Counted from the first letter of the stretch, positions 1 through 11,219 are shown. The stretch is DNA of 64,000 nucleotides from Dactylosporangium sp. AC04546 (GCF_022095675.1 NZ_JAHYSG010000030.1:53003-117002), one strand, 5' to 3'. Translations and numbers: made by a program. The notes: generated by a model not told the origin, from the sequence alone.

Positions 1-952
1 CGCGACCGACGCGCCGCTGGTCCGGTTCGGGGCCGCCCGCGCCGTGGTGCGCTGCGCCGTCCTGCACGACGAGCGCGAGCTGCTCGTGGAGCTCTCGATC
101 GAGCCGGGCAAGGCGAACAAGGCACGGCTCGGCCGTTCGGCGGTGACCCGCACGCGCGACATTCTCGGCGCCCTGAAGATGGTGATGTTCGCGCCCGAGG
201 ACCTGTCGCTGGTCCGGGGCGATCCTTCGGAGCGCCGGCGATACCTCGACGAGCTCCTCCAGCAGCGGCAGCCCCGCTTCGCCGGGGTCCGGTCCGACTA
301 CGACCGGGTGCTGAAGCAGCGTAACGCGCTGTTGCGCAGCGCGTATCTCGCCCGCAAGACCGGCGGCAGCCGCGGCGGCGACCTCTCCACGCTCGACGTC
401 TGGGACGCGCACCTCGCGCGGCACGGCGCGCAGCTGATCCGCGCGCGGCTCGACCTGGTCGCCGGGCTCGCGCCGCACGTCGCCAAGGCGTACGCGGCGG
501 TGAGCGCCAGCCGGTCCGACGCGCGGATCGCCTACAGCCCGTCGGTCGAGCTGCGCGACGACGTCGAGCAGGCACTGCTGGAGAAGCTGGCCGAGGTGCG
601 CAAGCAGGAGATCGAGCGGGGCGTCACCCTGGCCGGCCCGCACCGCGACGACCTGACCCTGACGCTGGGCGACCTGCCGGCCAAGGGTTACGCGAGTCAC
701 GGCGAGAGCTGGTCGTATGCGCTGGCGCTGCGGCTGGCCGCCTACGATCTGCTGCGTGACGACGGGGTCGAGCCGGTGCTCATCCTCGACGACGTGTTCG
801 CCGAGCTCGACGTCGGCCGCCGGGAGCGGCTGGCCGACCTGGTCGGCGGGGCGAGCCAGGTGATCGTCACCTGCGCGGTCGACGATGACGTGCCACGATC
901 GCTGCGCGGCGCGCGGTACGAGGTGGGTGGAGGCGAGGTGCGACGTGTCTGA
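1..952 (+). CDS. recF: DNA replication/repair protein RecF (5' end outside the window)
   Basis: C-terminal part of RecF, the SMC-like ATPase that binds gapped DNA and loads RecA through RecFOR. The reading frame is open from base 2, so the N-terminal Walker A lies left of the window. Visible RecF hallmarks are the AGPHRDDL block about two thirds along, and the ABC-type signature region followed by the Walker B/D-loop [11 protein letters not shown] near the C-terminus. The gene overlaps the next one by 8 bases (GTG before its TGA), the normal recF-DUF721 coupling in actinobacteria. dnaN is expected immediately upstream. Identification is firm; only the missing N-terminus limits it. Confidence 0.95.
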   Translation, partial: ATDAPLVRFGAARAVVRCAVLHDERELLVELSIEPGKANKARLGRSAVTRTRDILGALKMVMFAPEDLSLVRGDPSERRRYLDELLQQRQPRFAGVRSDYDRVLKQRNALLRSAYLARKTGGSRGGDLSTLDVWDAHLARHGAQLIRARLDLVAGLAPHVAKAYAAVSASRSDARIAYSPSVELRDDVEQALLEKLAEVRKQEIERGVTLAGPHRDDLTLTLGDLPAKGYASHGESWSYALALRLAAYDLLRDDGVEPVLILDDVFAELDVGRRERLADLVGGASQVIVTCAVDDDVPRSLRGARYEVGGGEVRRV

Positions 953-1460
953 CGAGCCCAAGCAGGAGCCGGGACAGGGGCCTGAGCTGGCCCGCGCGGC
1001 GGTGGAGGCGGCGCTGGCCAAACACCGCGCCAAGCCGCGCCGCAAGCAGGTCACCGAGCAGCAGGCCCGCCGGCGGGGCGGCTACACCGGCCCCGGCCCG
1101 GACCCGCGGGACCCGCAGCTGTTCGGCGACGTGCTCCAGCGGCTGGTCAAGCAGCGCGGCTGGCAGCGCCCGGCCGCCGAGGCGAAGGTCTTCGGCGAGT
1201 GGGCGCAGGTCGTCGGCGACGACGTCGCGGCTCACTGCCGCCCGCTCAAGCTGGAGCAGGGCGAGCTGACCATCGAGGCGGAGTCGACCGCGTGGGCGAC
1301 CCAGCTGCGGATGCTGGCCGGCAAGCTGCTCGCGCGCATCGCGGGCGAGGTCGGCCACAACGTGGTGACGAAGCTGCACATCCAGGGGCCGACGACGCCG
1401 TCGTGGAGCCGGGGGCCGCGCCGCATCCGTGGCCGGGGGCCCCGCGACACCTACGGGTGA
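945..1460 (+). CDS. DciA-like protein (DUF721), helicase-loading factor
   Basis: Small basic protein of the DUF721/DciA family (171 aa). Known DciA proteins assist loading of the replicative helicase DnaB in bacteria lacking DnaC/DnaI, and the mycobacterial homologue sits at this same position after recF. The core runs from about residue 60 ([14 protein letters not shown]) through the hydrophobic [11 protein letters not shown] segment, ending with the Arg/Gly-rich tail [13 protein letters not shown] chose the GTG overlapping the recF stop, preceded by GGAGGCGAGG, rather than an earlier ATG inside recF. The N-terminal 40 residues are charged and probably disordered. Function is inferred from family and position. 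Confidence 0.85.
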   Translation: MSDEPKQEPGQGPELARAAVEAALAKHRAKPRRKQVTEQQARRRGGYTGPGPDPRDPQLFGDVLQRLVKQRGWQRPAAEAKVFGEWAQVVGDDVAAHCRPLKLEQGELTIEAESTAWATQLRMLAGKLLARIAGEVGHNVVTKLHIQGPTTPSWSRGPRRIRGRGPRDTYG

Positions 1461-1500
1461 CCGAGCGCGGCCGCGTCGGACGGTCGCCGGAAGACCGGAG

Positions 1501-2058
1501 CTAGAAGTCCGCGTAGACGGCGAACCCGCGGATGGCGCACCGGCGGTAGAACTTGGCGAGCACGTCGAGTTCGGCGATCGAGTAGCTCCACTGCGGAGCG
1601 TTGCCCGCGTCGTCACGCAGCGCGTCCAACCGGCTCTGCAGCCAGCGCAGTTGCTGCTCGGCCAGGCGAGAACCCTCCAGCGCCTTGCGCAGCACGGTGC
1701 TCACCGTCTCGAAGGTGATCTCCTCGCCGTACTGCTGGTGGCCGTTGACGAACCGCTCCAGCCCTCCGGCGATCCAGGCGCAGTCGTCGGGGCTGATGAC
1801 CGGGTCTTCGTCCTCGGCGGCCGCGTCCGTGGCGTACAGCACACCGTTGAGTCCGAAGAGGAGGTCGACGAGTTCGGTGTATCCCGTCACGCGCACGGTG
1901 CCCGTCTTCGCCACGTGATCGGCCAGGGCCGCGGCCGGGCCCGCGTGCAGCGGCAGCTTCTCCGCGAGCTCCGCGAAGTCGACGAACTCCGCCGGCGCCA
2001 CCGGGTCGTAGAACCGGCCGGTGCGCGGCCACTGCACGGCGACGTTGTCAAGCCCCAT
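1501..2058 (-). CDS. Hypothetical protein, reverse-oriented between dciA and gyrB
   Basis: A 185-aa acidic protein that I do not recognise. The ATG is preceded by GAGGGTGGG, a good ribosome binding site; the frame continues open upstream but without coding character. It has no signal peptide or membrane segment. Aromatic and charged residues cluster at the C-terminus (WSYSIAELDVLAKFYRRCA), and a central ITFETVSTVLRKALEG helix is followed by QQLRWLQSRLDAL, which looks like a short coiled segment. It is convergent with dciA and divergent from gyrB, so it breaks the usual recF-dciA-gyrB run. No function is proposed. Confidence 0.7.
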   Translation of the reverse strand: MGLDNVAVQWPRTGRFYDPVAPAEFVDFAELAEKLPLHAGPAAALADHVAKTGTVRVTGYTELVDLLFGLNGVLYATDAAAEDEDPVISPDDCAWIAGGLERFVNGHQQYGEEITFETVSTVLRKALEGSRLAEQQLRWLQSRLDALRDDAGNAPQWSYSIAELDVLAKFYRRCAIRGFAVYADF

Positions 2059-2502
2059 CGCGCCCACCCTCACTTTCCCTGACCCACGCCCGCCCCGCGG
2101 CGGGGAACATACGGCACGAACGGCCCCTTGCGCGACCCCCGGAAGTTCCAAAACCCAGAACCCGGCTCTTGTACCTGCTGTGCCGCCCGCCACCACGCAT
2201 GAAGACCCCTCCTGCGTAGGGGGACCTTCGGACGGTACCGTTCGGGCCGCTACGGGGACTACAGGCACCGTCCCGGCGCGAAATTGTCGCATGAGCACAG
2301 TAGGATTGGAGCGGCTCAGGAAGCCAGCCGATCAGTTTCCGCGTGTGCGTCACAGCGGCGGTCGGCATGCCAGAGGTCGGGGCGCCCTATGGACGGGCGC
2401 CAGTCGTCGGCGTGCCGTCCACCGTCCGGCGTGCACGCACGACTCCGCACGAGACCCGGGGCGCGACCCGCGTGGCCGGCCAGTGCGAGAAAGCGACCGA
2501 GG
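2059..2502 (+). promoter_or_regulatory. Long leader/promoter tract upstream of gyrB
   Basis: No gene is seen in this stretch between the divergent hypothetical gene and gyrB. It holds a 10-bp palindrome ACGGTACCGT (2232-2241). A TAGGAT hexamer (2301-2306) matches the TAGRRT -10 style of actinobacterial housekeeping promoters, though no convincing -35 lies at the right distance. If TAGGAT is used, the gyrB leader would be about 190 nt, long enough for control in the untranslated region. Assignment is tentative. Confidence 0.35.
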
Positions 2503-4446
2503 GTGGCAGCAAACAAGCCCGAAAAGTCCTATGACTCCTCCTCGATCACCGTCCTCGAAGGACTTGAGGCGGTCCGCAAGCGCCCAGGCATGTATATCGG
2601 TTCGACCGGCGAGCGCGGCCTGCACCACCTGGTGTGGGAGGTCGTGGACAACGCGGTTGACGAGGCCCTGGCCGGCTTCTGCGACACGATCGAGGTCACG
2701 CTGCTGGCAGACGGCGGCGTCCGGGTCGTGGACAACGGCCGTGGCATCCCCGTCGACATGCACCCCAAGGAGAAGCGGCCCACCGTCGAGGTCGTGCTGA
2801 CCGTGCTGCACGCCGGCGGCAAGTTCGACGGCCAGGCCTACGCGGTCTCCGGTGGTCTGCACGGTGTCGGCATCTCGGTCGTCAACGCGCTGTCCACGCG
2901 CATCGACCTGGAGATTCTCAAGGACGGGTTCGTCTGGCGCCAGACCTACCGCAACTCCAAGCCCGACCCGCTGCAGAAGGGCGAGCCGACCGACCGCACC
3001 GGCACGAGCGTCACGTTCTGGCCCGACCCGACGATCTTCGAGACGACGACCTACGTCTACGAGACGATCTACCGCCGGATCCAGGAGTACGCCTTCCTCA
3101 ACCGCGGCCTCACGATCGTGCTGCGCGACGAGCGCCCGGACGTGCCGGAGGAGAAGAAGGAGGTCGTCTTCTGCTACAAGGGCGGCATCGCGGACTTCGT
3201 CCGGCACCTCAACGCGACCAAGACCCCGATCCACCGCTCGGTCGTCGAGTTCGGCTCGGACGGCGAGGGCATCGCGGTCGAGATCGCCATGCAGTGGAAC
3301 GAGTCGTATGGCGAGAGCGTCTACACGTTCGCCAACACGATCAACACGCATGAGGGCGGCACCCACGAGGAGGGCTTCCGCGCCGCGCTGACGAGCGTCG
3401 TGAACAAGTACGGTGCCGACAAGAAGCTGCTGAAGGGCGACGAGAAGCTCACCGGCGAGGACATCCGCGAGGGTCTTGCGGCGATCATCTCGGTGAAGCT
3501 GGCCAACCCGCAGTTCGAGGGCCAGACGAAGACCAAGCTGGGCAACACCGAGGCGCGCAGCTTCGTGCAGAAGGTCTGCAACGAGTGGCTGGTCGACTGG
3601 TTCGACCGCAACCCGGCCGAGGTGAAGACCATCATCACCAAGGCCTCGCAGGCCGCCCGGGCGCGGATCGCCGCCTCGCAGGCCCGCAAGCTGGCCCGGC
3701 GCAAGTCGCTGCTGGAGTCCGGCTCGATGCCGGGCAAGCTGGCCGACTGCCAGTCGAACGACCCGCGCCTGTGCGAGCTGTTCATCGTCGAGGGCGACTC
3801 CGCCGGCGGCTCGGCCAAGCAGGGCCGCGACCCCCGCGTGCAGGCGATCCTGCCGATCCGCGGCAAGATCCTCAACGTCGAGAAGGCGCGCATCGACCGC
3901 GTGCTGAAGAACAACGAGGTCCAGGCGCTGATCACCGCGCTCGGCACGGGCATCCACGACGAGTTCGACATCGAGAAGCTGCGGTATCACAAGCTGATCC
4001 TGATGGCGGACGCCGACGTCGACGGCCAGCACATCCAGACCCTGCTGCTGACGCTGGTCTTCCGCTTCATGCGGCCGCTGATCGAGCTCGGGCACGTCTA
4101 CCTCGCCGCGCCCCCGCTGTACAAGATCAAATGGAACAAGAAGGGCGACGACGCGCAGTACGCCTACACGGACCGTGAGCGCGACGGCCTGATCGAGCTG
4201 CGCCAGCAGTCGAAGCCCAACGCCAAGCCGGACGACATCCAGCGGTTCAAGGGTCTCGGCGAGATGAACTACCCCGAACTGTGGGAAACCACCATGAACC
4301 CGGCGACCCGGATGCTTCGTCAGGTGACATTGGACGACGCTGCAACCGCAGACGAGCTTTTCAGCGTCCTCATGGGCGAAGACGTGGAGGCGCGCCGCTC
4401 GTTCATCCAGCGGAACGCCAAGGACGTTCGGTTCCTCGACATCTGA
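2503..4446 (+). CDS. gyrB: DNA gyrase subunit B
   Basis: ATPase subunit of gyrase (647 aa), which powers negative supercoiling together with GyrA. The GHKL ATPase starts near residue 15, with catalytic Glu46 and Mg-binding Asn50 ([11 protein letters not shown]), DNGRGIP at 77-83 and the GLHGVG lid at 118-123. The toprim domain begins at EGDSAGG (Glu430) and its DADVDG acidic cluster is near 503-508. The C-terminus has the usual [11 protein letters not shown] and [14 protein letters not shown] chose the GTG giving [14 protein letters not shown]; upstream in-frame ATGs would add about 70 residues of non-conserved sequence. It lies 32 bp before gyrA and is probably co-transcribed with it. Confidence 0.98.
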   Translation: MAANKPEKSYDSSSITVLEGLEAVRKRPGMYIGSTGERGLHHLVWEVVDNAVDEALAGFCDTIEVTLLADGGVRVVDNGRGIPVDMHPKEKRPTVEVVLTVLHAGGKFDGQAYAVSGGLHGVGISVVNALSTRIDLEILKDGFVWRQTYRNSKPDPLQKGEPTDRTGTSVTFWPDPTIFETTTYVYETIYRRIQEYAFLNRGLTIVLRDERPDVPEEKKEVVFCYKGGIADFVRHLNATKTPIHRSVVEFGSDGEGIAVEIAMQWNESYGESVYTFANTINTHEGGTHEEGFRAALTSVVNKYGADKKLLKGDEKLTGEDIREGLAAIISVKLANPQFEGQTKTKLGNTEARSFVQKVCNEWLVDWFDRNPAEVKTIITKASQAARARIAASQARKLARRKSLLESGSMPGKLADCQSNDPRLCELFIVEGDSAGGSAKQGRDPRVQAILPIRGKILNVEKARIDRVLKNNEVQALITALGTGIHDEFDIEKLRYHKLILMADADVDGQHIQTLLLTLVFRFMRPLIELGHVYLAAPPLYKIKWNKKGDDAQYAYTDRERDGLIELRQQSKPNAKPDDIQRFKGLGEMNYPELWETTMNPATRMLRQVTLDDAATADELFSVLMGEDVEARRSFIQRNAKDVRFLDI

Positions 4447-4478
4447 TCTGCGGACACTGAGAAAAGGGATTTAGTAGC

Positions 4479-6992
<2,514 letters not shown>

Positions 6993-6995
6993 TTG

Positions 6996-7841
6996 ATGAC
7001 AGACACACAGGCGAAGTCGGGGACCGCCTCGGCAGCAACCGACGAGGCCGGAGAGGCCGGAGAGGCTGCCATGACGGGATCTGACTCGGGGGCGCCTGCC
7101 GCCGGCGGGGAGGCTGGCGCGGTCAACGGGAATGGGTTGGCCGGCGAGACCACAACCGGAGGCACGCCGAAGTTCATGCGTGCGCCGGGCATGGCCCCGC
7201 CGCCCGATTCGCTGACAGTTCCGATCCAGTCGCCCGCGTCGGTGGTCGGATCGGCCGCGCCGCCGGCGTCGTTCCAGGCCGGCGTGAGCCCGGTCAGCGG
7301 CTCGGCGACGGGCACCGCGAGCGTCTCGGCGATCGCACGGGCTGCCGTGCGCACGCCCGCCGCCGCGGCGACCCAGGCCATCAACGCGCCCGCGGCGTCG
7401 GCGTCCGGCTCCGCGCGCGTCACCGAGGCCGTCCGGGCCGCCCGCAAGACGGTCAGTTCGGCCGTCGGCCGCGGCCCGCGCCGGGCCCGGCTGCACCTCA
7501 AGCGCATCGACCCGTGGTCTGTGATGAAGTTCGCGTTCGCGGTGTCGTTCGTGCTCTTCGTGGTCGTCATCGTGGCGACCTCGGTGCTGTACCTCGCCCT
7601 CGACGCGATGGACGTGTTCAACAGCGTCAACAAGATGCTGTCCGACATCGTCAGCTCCACCGGCGGCGAGTCCAACAACACCTTCCGCATCACCGCGAAG
7701 GGCATCATCGGTGGCGCCGCCCTCCTGGGCGTCGTCAACGTCGTGCTCTTCACGGCCCTCGCGACGCTGGGCTCGTTCATCTACAACGTGTGCGCCGACC
7801 TGGTCGGTGGCATCGAGCTGACCCTCGCCGAGAAGGACTGA
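6996..7841 (+). CDS. DUF3566 membrane protein downstream of gyrA
   Basis: A 281-aa protein of the DUF3566 type, found directly after gyrA in many actinobacteria. The first ~165 residues are Ala/Gly/Pro/Ser-rich and probably disordered. The conserved C-terminal domain begins at about residue 170 (RRARLHLKRIDPWSVMKFAFAV), with two membrane segments, one near FAFAVSFVLFVVVIVATSVL and one near GGAALLGVVNVVLFTALAT, separated by a loop of about 45 residues. Its role is not established; position suggests envelope or division-linked housekeeping. The ATG is three bases after the gyrA stop; a TTG just before it is ignored. Confidence 0.85.
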   Translation: MTDTQAKSGTASAATDEAGEAGEAAMTGSDSGAPAAGGEAGAVNGNGLAGETTTGGTPKFMRAPGMAPPPDSLTVPIQSPASVVGSAAPPASFQAGVSPVSGSATGTASVSAIARAAVRTPAAAATQAINAPAASASGSARVTEAVRAARKTVSSAVGRGPRRARLHLKRIDPWSVMKFAFAVSFVLFVVVIVATSVLYLALDAMDVFNSVNKMLSDIVSSTGGESNNTFRITAKGIIGGAALLGVVNVVLFTALATLGSFIYNVCADLVGGIELTLAEKD

Positions 7842-7850
7842 CCTGCGGTT

Positions 7851-7885
7851 CCGGTTCCCCTCGGCGCGCCGGGGGGAACCGGTTT
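7851..7885 (+). terminator. Terminator after the gyrase operon
   Basis: Perfect 10-bp stem CCGGTTCCCC/GGGGAACCGG with a GC-rich loop, nine bases after the DUF3566 stop and 45 bases before tRNA-Ile, followed by a short TTT. It separates the gyr transcript from the tRNA. Confidence 0.7.
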
Positions 7886-7929
7886 GAGGCCGACGGGCCG
7901 GGTACGGTAACCTTCATCGTCCGCACAAC

Positions 7930-8003
7930 GGGGCTATAGCTCAGTCGGTTAGAGCGCAGAGCTGATAACTCTGAGGTCGCTGGTTCGATTCCAGCTAGCC
8001 CCA
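7930..8003 (+). tRNA. tRNA-Ile (anticodon GAT)
   Basis: 74-nt cloverleaf: acceptor GGGGCTA pairs with TAGCCCC, the anticodon stem CAGAG/CTCTG encloses loop CTGATAA (anticodon GAT), and the T arm is CTGG-TTCGATT-CCAG. CCA is not encoded (the 3' flank is CGG). It is the expected tRNA after gyrA in actinobacteria. Its 3' end is copied at 8367-8392. Confidence 0.98.
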
Positions 8004-8014
8004 CGGGCCGTTAG

Positions 8015-8044
8015 GCGCCCCCTGCTCAGCGCAGGGGGCGCTTT
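8015..8044 (+). terminator. Terminator of tRNA-Ile
   Basis: Perfect 11-bp stem GCGCCCCCTGC/GCAGGGGGCGC, five-base loop TCAGC, followed by TTT; starts 12 bases after the tRNA. Confidence 0.85.
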
Positions 8045-8082
8045 CGCCTTTACGGCCCGTCATTCCTCGCGCGGGCTGCGCC

Positions 8083-8121
8083 CGCTCCCCAGTGGGGGGC
8101 TTCGCCCACCCACACCCCCGA
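8083..8121 (+). repeat. Dispersed repeat, also present inverted near tRNA-Leu
   Basis: About 39 bases beginning CGCTCCCCAGTGGGG and ending CACCCACACCCCCGA. The reverse complement of 54176-54212 matches it with only about four differences (indels and substitutions). Both copies lie just beyond the 3' side of a tRNA gene (tRNA-Ile here, tRNA-Leu there). The surrounding 8060-8200 tract is a chain of small hairpins such as GCGGGCtgcGCCCGC and GCGGCTTCGCCGC, with no gene. Confidence 0.65.
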
Positions 8122-8366
8122 AACTGTCGCGGCTTCGCCGCTTGTCTTGCGGGCTGGGGGTCTCTTCTGGCGGCTTTGCCGCTGTCCTTGCGGGGATGTT
8201 TTTTCTTGCTCCACTTTCTTTTTGGTCTGTCGGGTGTGTGACTGGCGTCGCCCTGCGTTGGTGTAGCATCGCTGCGGCGGTACAGGGGTTCTCGCTCTGT
8301 GACCGGTCGGGGATAGGCGCAGACTGGTGCGCTTGCCTGGAGTGGTTCTTCTTTCCGCTCCGGGGT

Positions 8367-8392
8367 GCTGGTTCGAGTCCAGCTAGGCCCAC
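8367..8392 (+). repeat. Copy of the tRNA-Ile 3' end (T arm plus acceptor)
   Basis: This 26-base segment equals 7979-8004, the T arm and acceptor strand of tRNA-Ile plus one flanking base, at 24 of 26 positions. No matching 5' half of a tRNA is present upstream, so it is a fragment, not a gene. The pair forms a direct repeat with a 388-bp offset, the arrangement left by site-specific integration into a tRNA 3' end (attL/attR). It ends directly against the DLW-39 start codon. The 8005-8366 interior holds no recognisable gene. Confidence 0.7.
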
Positions 8393-8521
8393 ATGTGGAA
8401 AAAGGTGCTGGTGGTCGTCGCTGTTGTCGGAGCCGCTGCCTACGTTGTCAAGCGCGTTCGCGCTGCCAACGAGGACCGGGCACTGTGGCACGAGGCGACG
8501 ACCGCTCCCGACCTGCGATAG
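8393..8521 (+). CDS. DLW-39 family micro-protein
   Basis: 42-residue protein beginning MWKKVLVVVAVVGAAAYVVK, then RVRAANEDRALWHEATTAPDLR. It matches the actinobacterial DLW-39 family: a short N-terminal hydrophobic helix followed by an acidic tail with an (D/A)LW motif, encoded between tRNA-Ile and tRNA-Ala near gyrA. Predicted single-pass membrane or membrane-anchored peptide; function is unknown in the family. There is no clear ribosome binding site, because the bases before the ATG belong to the copied tRNA-Ile end, so expression may be altered here. The identification rests on length, sequence style and exact genomic position. Confidence 0.8.
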   Translation: MWKKVLVVVAVVGAAAYVVKRVRAANEDRALWHEATTAPDLR

Positions 8522-8558
8522 TCTGCGGGCTGGCGCGAAGGCGCCATCCCCGGCTCGC

Positions 8559-8631
8559 GGGGGCGTAGCTCAACTGGCAGAGCACCGCCTTTGCAAGGCG
8601 GGGGTTAGGGGTTCGAGTCCCCTCGCTTCCA
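8559..8631 (+). tRNA. tRNA-Ala (anticodon TGC)
   Basis: 73-nt cloverleaf: acceptor GGGGGCG pairs with CGCTTCC using two G-U pairs, the D arm is GCTC-AACTGGCA-GAGC, the anticodon stem CCGCC/GGCGG carries loop TTTGCAA (anticodon TGC), and the T arm is AGGGG-TTCGAGT-CCCCT. CCA is not encoded. Confidence 0.97.
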
Positions 8632-8636
8632 CTACA

Positions 8637-8659
8637 GCAGGTGTCTCACCTGCGGCTTT
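8637..8659 (+). terminator. Terminator of tRNA-Ala
   Basis: Stem GCAGGTG/CACCTGC with a three-base loop, then GGCTTTCGCTT, starting five bases past the tRNA. Confidence 0.7.
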
Positions 8660-8697
8660 CGCTTAGCCAAGATCGCCTGGTAAGGCCCGGGTAAGGC

Positions 8698-8882
8698 TCA
8701 GCCCCGATCTTGACCTCGCCGGGCGGCCAGCAGCGCCCGCTGAACGTCGTGCGGCGCGAACTCCTTCACGTGCTCGGCGACATCGCCGGCACTGATCGCC
8801 GATCTTGCCGCGGTCCGGGTTCGCCGCCGCGAAGTCCTCAATGGACTGATCAACGGAGAAGTCGATGCGGGCTCTCCGTGCC
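8698..8882 (-). pseudogene. Frameshifted remnant of an unidentified gene
   Basis: Two adjacent reading frames on this strand read as sensible protein: first ARIDFSVDQSIEDFAAANP and DRGKIGDQ, then after a shift of one base near 8797, SAGDVAEHVKEFAPHDVQRA ending LLAARRGQDRG and a stop. No start codon or ribosome binding site fits the first part. I read it as the C-terminal remains of a soluble protein with a single-base indel. The family is not recognised. It occupies the gap between tRNA-Ala and the secreted-protein gene, where nothing else is seen. Confidence 0.45.
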
Positions 8883-8987
8883 AGCTGACATTGACGTCGC
8901 GCGGTGCAGGTCGCAAGATTCAGGCGGCTGCTCATGCGCGGGACGCGCGGCGGCCCCACATTCGCCTCAGGTTGGGGTATCACCACA

Positions 8988-11165
8988 ATGCGTTCACACC
9001 GCATCACTGCAATCGCCCTGTCCATGCTCGCGGTGACAGGGAGTTTCGTTGCTCTTCAGTCCGCCACCGCGTACGCCACGGAGCCGGGGACCGATGGTCT
9101 CCTGGCGACGTCATCGAACCACGGCACATACATGGGCAACGCCGACGGAACGGGACAGCACGTGCCGGCTCCGTTGTCCCACGCGCGATACGCGACCTGG
9201 TCGTCCGACGGCAGCCGCATCGCCTGGCAGAATATCGCCGGAACCGCCGGTCTCGTGGTCAGCGACCCGGACGGCACCAACCAGGTGTGGATCCCGAACA
9301 CTGGATGGTCAGGGGGTCCCACGTGGTACGACTCGAACACCAAGCTGGTGTTCGCTGACTACCCGAGCGAGGACATCGCCAGGCCTACACAGCTCTACGT
9401 CACGTCGGTGCTCGGCACCGGATCCAAGGCCCCGCTGTTCGCAACGAACACGGGATGCGCTGACACTCATCCGCTCGCTCGCAGAAACCTGATCGCATTC
9501 ACGCGCTCATGCACCTCGTCGCCAAGTCAGGTCTGGCTGTACGACAAGACGGCCGGTACTGCGCACAAGGTACTCGACAACGCATCCGATGCGGACATCT
9601 CGCCGGACGGCACCAAGATCGTCTTCAGTCGACCGTCCACGCTCGGGGACGATCTGTTCGTATCCGCGATCGACGGCTCCGGAGTCACCCAGCTCACCAC
9701 CACGGGAACCACACAGTACAAGCGCCATGCGGCTCCGGTGTGGTCCCCGTCGGGCACTCGCATCGCGTACTACAGCAACGGCGGGCCCAGCGACCAGGAC
9801 ACAGAGATCTTCGATATGGCGACCAAGACCGAGACGGTCTGGCTCGACTGGAGCTGGGGCGCGCCCTCCTGGCAGCCCATCAACCCCTCGGCGCCGAAGC
9901 CGCCCACGGCGCCCAATGATCGCGGCACCTACTATCCGGTGTCGCCCTACCGCGTCATGGACACCCGCTCCGGCAAGGGAGCGCTGAAGGGCGTCGTCGG
10001 CAGCGGTGGTGTGGTGAGCCTGCAGGTCACTGGTGTGGGCAGTGTGCCTGTGGATGCCTCGACGGTCGTGCTCAACGTGACCGTCACCGAGCCCACCGGC
10101 CCGGGATATGTCACGGTCTACCCGACGGGTGTGGCCCGCCCGACGGCATCCTCGCTCAACTACGTCAGGGGCTGGACCGGGGCGAACTCGGTCACCGTGA
10201 AGGTCGGCGCCGAAGGCAAGGTGGACCTGTACAACGCCGGCGGTCCGGCGCACCTTATCGCGGACGTCTACGGCTACTACACGCAGGGACATAACTGCTG
10301 CTCGGGCTACATGGGCGGGCAATACCACCCGTTGGCGCAGCCGGTCCGTCTGACCGACACCCGCGACTGGGGGGTCGGCCGGGTCCCGGCCGGCTACTAC
10401 ATCAACTCCGTCGCTTCCTGGGACAGCAGCATCGACCCGCACGTCCGCGCGTTCGCGGTCAACGTGACGGCCACCGCGCCGACCGGGGGCGGCTACCTGA
10501 CCGCTTGGAACGGCGACGAAGGCAACCTGCCCAACACGTCGACATTGAACTACACGGCGAACGCCACGGTGCCGAACTTCGCCGTGGTGCCGGCAACGCC
10601 GTGTGTTGACTGCGGCACTGCCACCGGGCTGCCGTCGATCGGCGTGTACACCAGCACCAACGCGCACATCATCGTCGACATCGTCGGCTTCTACGACGAC
10701 GGTTCGCTGCCGAACGGGCTGCGATTCACGCCGATCGTGCCGACCCGGATCGCGGATACCCGCAGCGGGCAGGGCTGGCCCTCGCGGCTCGGGCCGGGAA
10801 CCACGGCTTCGATCAAAGCACCGAGCTCGATTGCGAACGTCGACACATGGGCGCTGGCGACGAACGTGACCGCTGTGCAGCCGACTTCGGCCACGTACCT
10901 GACGGTCTGGCCGACTGGAGCCGGAAGGCCGAGCACCTCCAACCTGAACCCGACGGCCGGGTCGGTCGTGCCGAACGCGGTGCAGACCATGATCGGCGCG
11001 GACGACAAGTTCAACGTCTTCAACGCCGGCGGCTACTGCGACGTGGTCGTGGACGTGGTCGGGACGTTCTACCAGTACCCACCCTCGGTGTCGGCGGCGA
11101 TGGCCAACAGCCAGTCGGCCCCCGCACCGGTGACGCAGCCGTCGATGCAGTTCAAACGGCCCTAG
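8988..11165 (+). CDS. Secreted beta-propeller protein with three C-terminal repeat domains
   Basis: 725-aa exported protein. The chosen ATG gives a signal peptide (MRSHRITAIALSMLAVTGSF, cleavage near ATAYA/TEPG) with GGTTGGGG upstream; earlier in-frame starts would bury it. Residues ~35-300 form a TolB/PD40-like propeller (WSSDGSRIAW, DISPDGTKIVF, VWSPSGTRIAY). Three similar ~120-residue domains follow at roughly 315-430, 445-565 and 578-700, each opening with a DTR motif (RVMDTRSGKG, RLTDTRDWG, RIADTRSGQG), with AxxVNVTxxxPTxxxYLT and N-V cores, and closing DVxGxY/F. Such repeats occur on secreted actinobacterial enzymes and surface proteins; no catalytic domain is visible. Likely extracellular binding or adhesion, by inference. 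Confidence 0.8.
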   Translation: MRSHRITAIALSMLAVTGSFVALQSATAYATEPGTDGLLATSSNHGTYMGNADGTGQHVPAPLSHARYATWSSDGSRIAWQNIAGTAGLVVSDPDGTNQVWIPNTGWSGGPTWYDSNTKLVFADYPSEDIARPTQLYVTSVLGTGSKAPLFATNTGCADTHPLARRNLIAFTRSCTSSPSQVWLYDKTAGTAHKVLDNASDADISPDGTKIVFSRPSTLGDDLFVSAIDGSGVTQLTTTGTTQYKRHAAPVWSPSGTRIAYYSNGGPSDQDTEIFDMATKTETVWLDWSWGAPSWQPINPSAPKPPTAPNDRGTYYPVSPYRVMDTRSGKGALKGVVGSGGVVSLQVTGVGSVPVDASTVVLNVTVTEPTGPGYVTVYPTGVARPTASSLNYVRGWTGANSVTVKVGAEGKVDLYNAGGPAHLIADVYGYYTQGHNCCSGYMGGQYHPLAQPVRLTDTRDWGVGRVPAGYYINSVASWDSSIDPHVRAFAVNVTATAPTGGGYLTAWNGDEGNLPNTSTLNYTANATVPNFAVVPATPCVDCGTATGLPSIGVYTSTNAHIIVDIVGFYDDGSLPNGLRFTPIVPTRIADTRSGQGWPSRLGPGTTASIKAPSSIANVDTWALATNVTAVQPTSATYLTVWPTGAGRPSTSNLNPTAGSVVPNAVQTMIGADDKFNVFNAGGYCDVVVDVVGTFYQYPPSVSAAMANSQSAPAPVTQPSMQFKRP

Positions 11166-11174
11166 CACGGCGAA

Positions 11175-11219
11175 CCCGGTAACGCGTCTGACGTCTCGCG
11201 GCGCGGACGCGTTACCGGG
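11175..11219. terminator. Long inverted repeat, likely bidirectional terminator
   Basis: Perfect 14-bp stem CCCGGTAACGCGTC/GACGCGTTACCGGG with a 17-base loop, located between the convergent secreted-protein gene and the LysR gene. No T-run on either side, so intrinsic termination is plausible but not certain. Confidence 0.6.

Noticed and set aside
8292..8392. A third complete tRNA between tRNA-Ile and tRNA-Ala
   Set aside because: Only the T arm and acceptor strand are present; no matching 5' acceptor, D arm or anticodon arm can be drawn.
11175..11219. Insertion-sequence terminal inverted repeat
   Set aside because: The two arms are only 17 bases apart and lie between convergent genes, which fits a terminator; no transposase is present.
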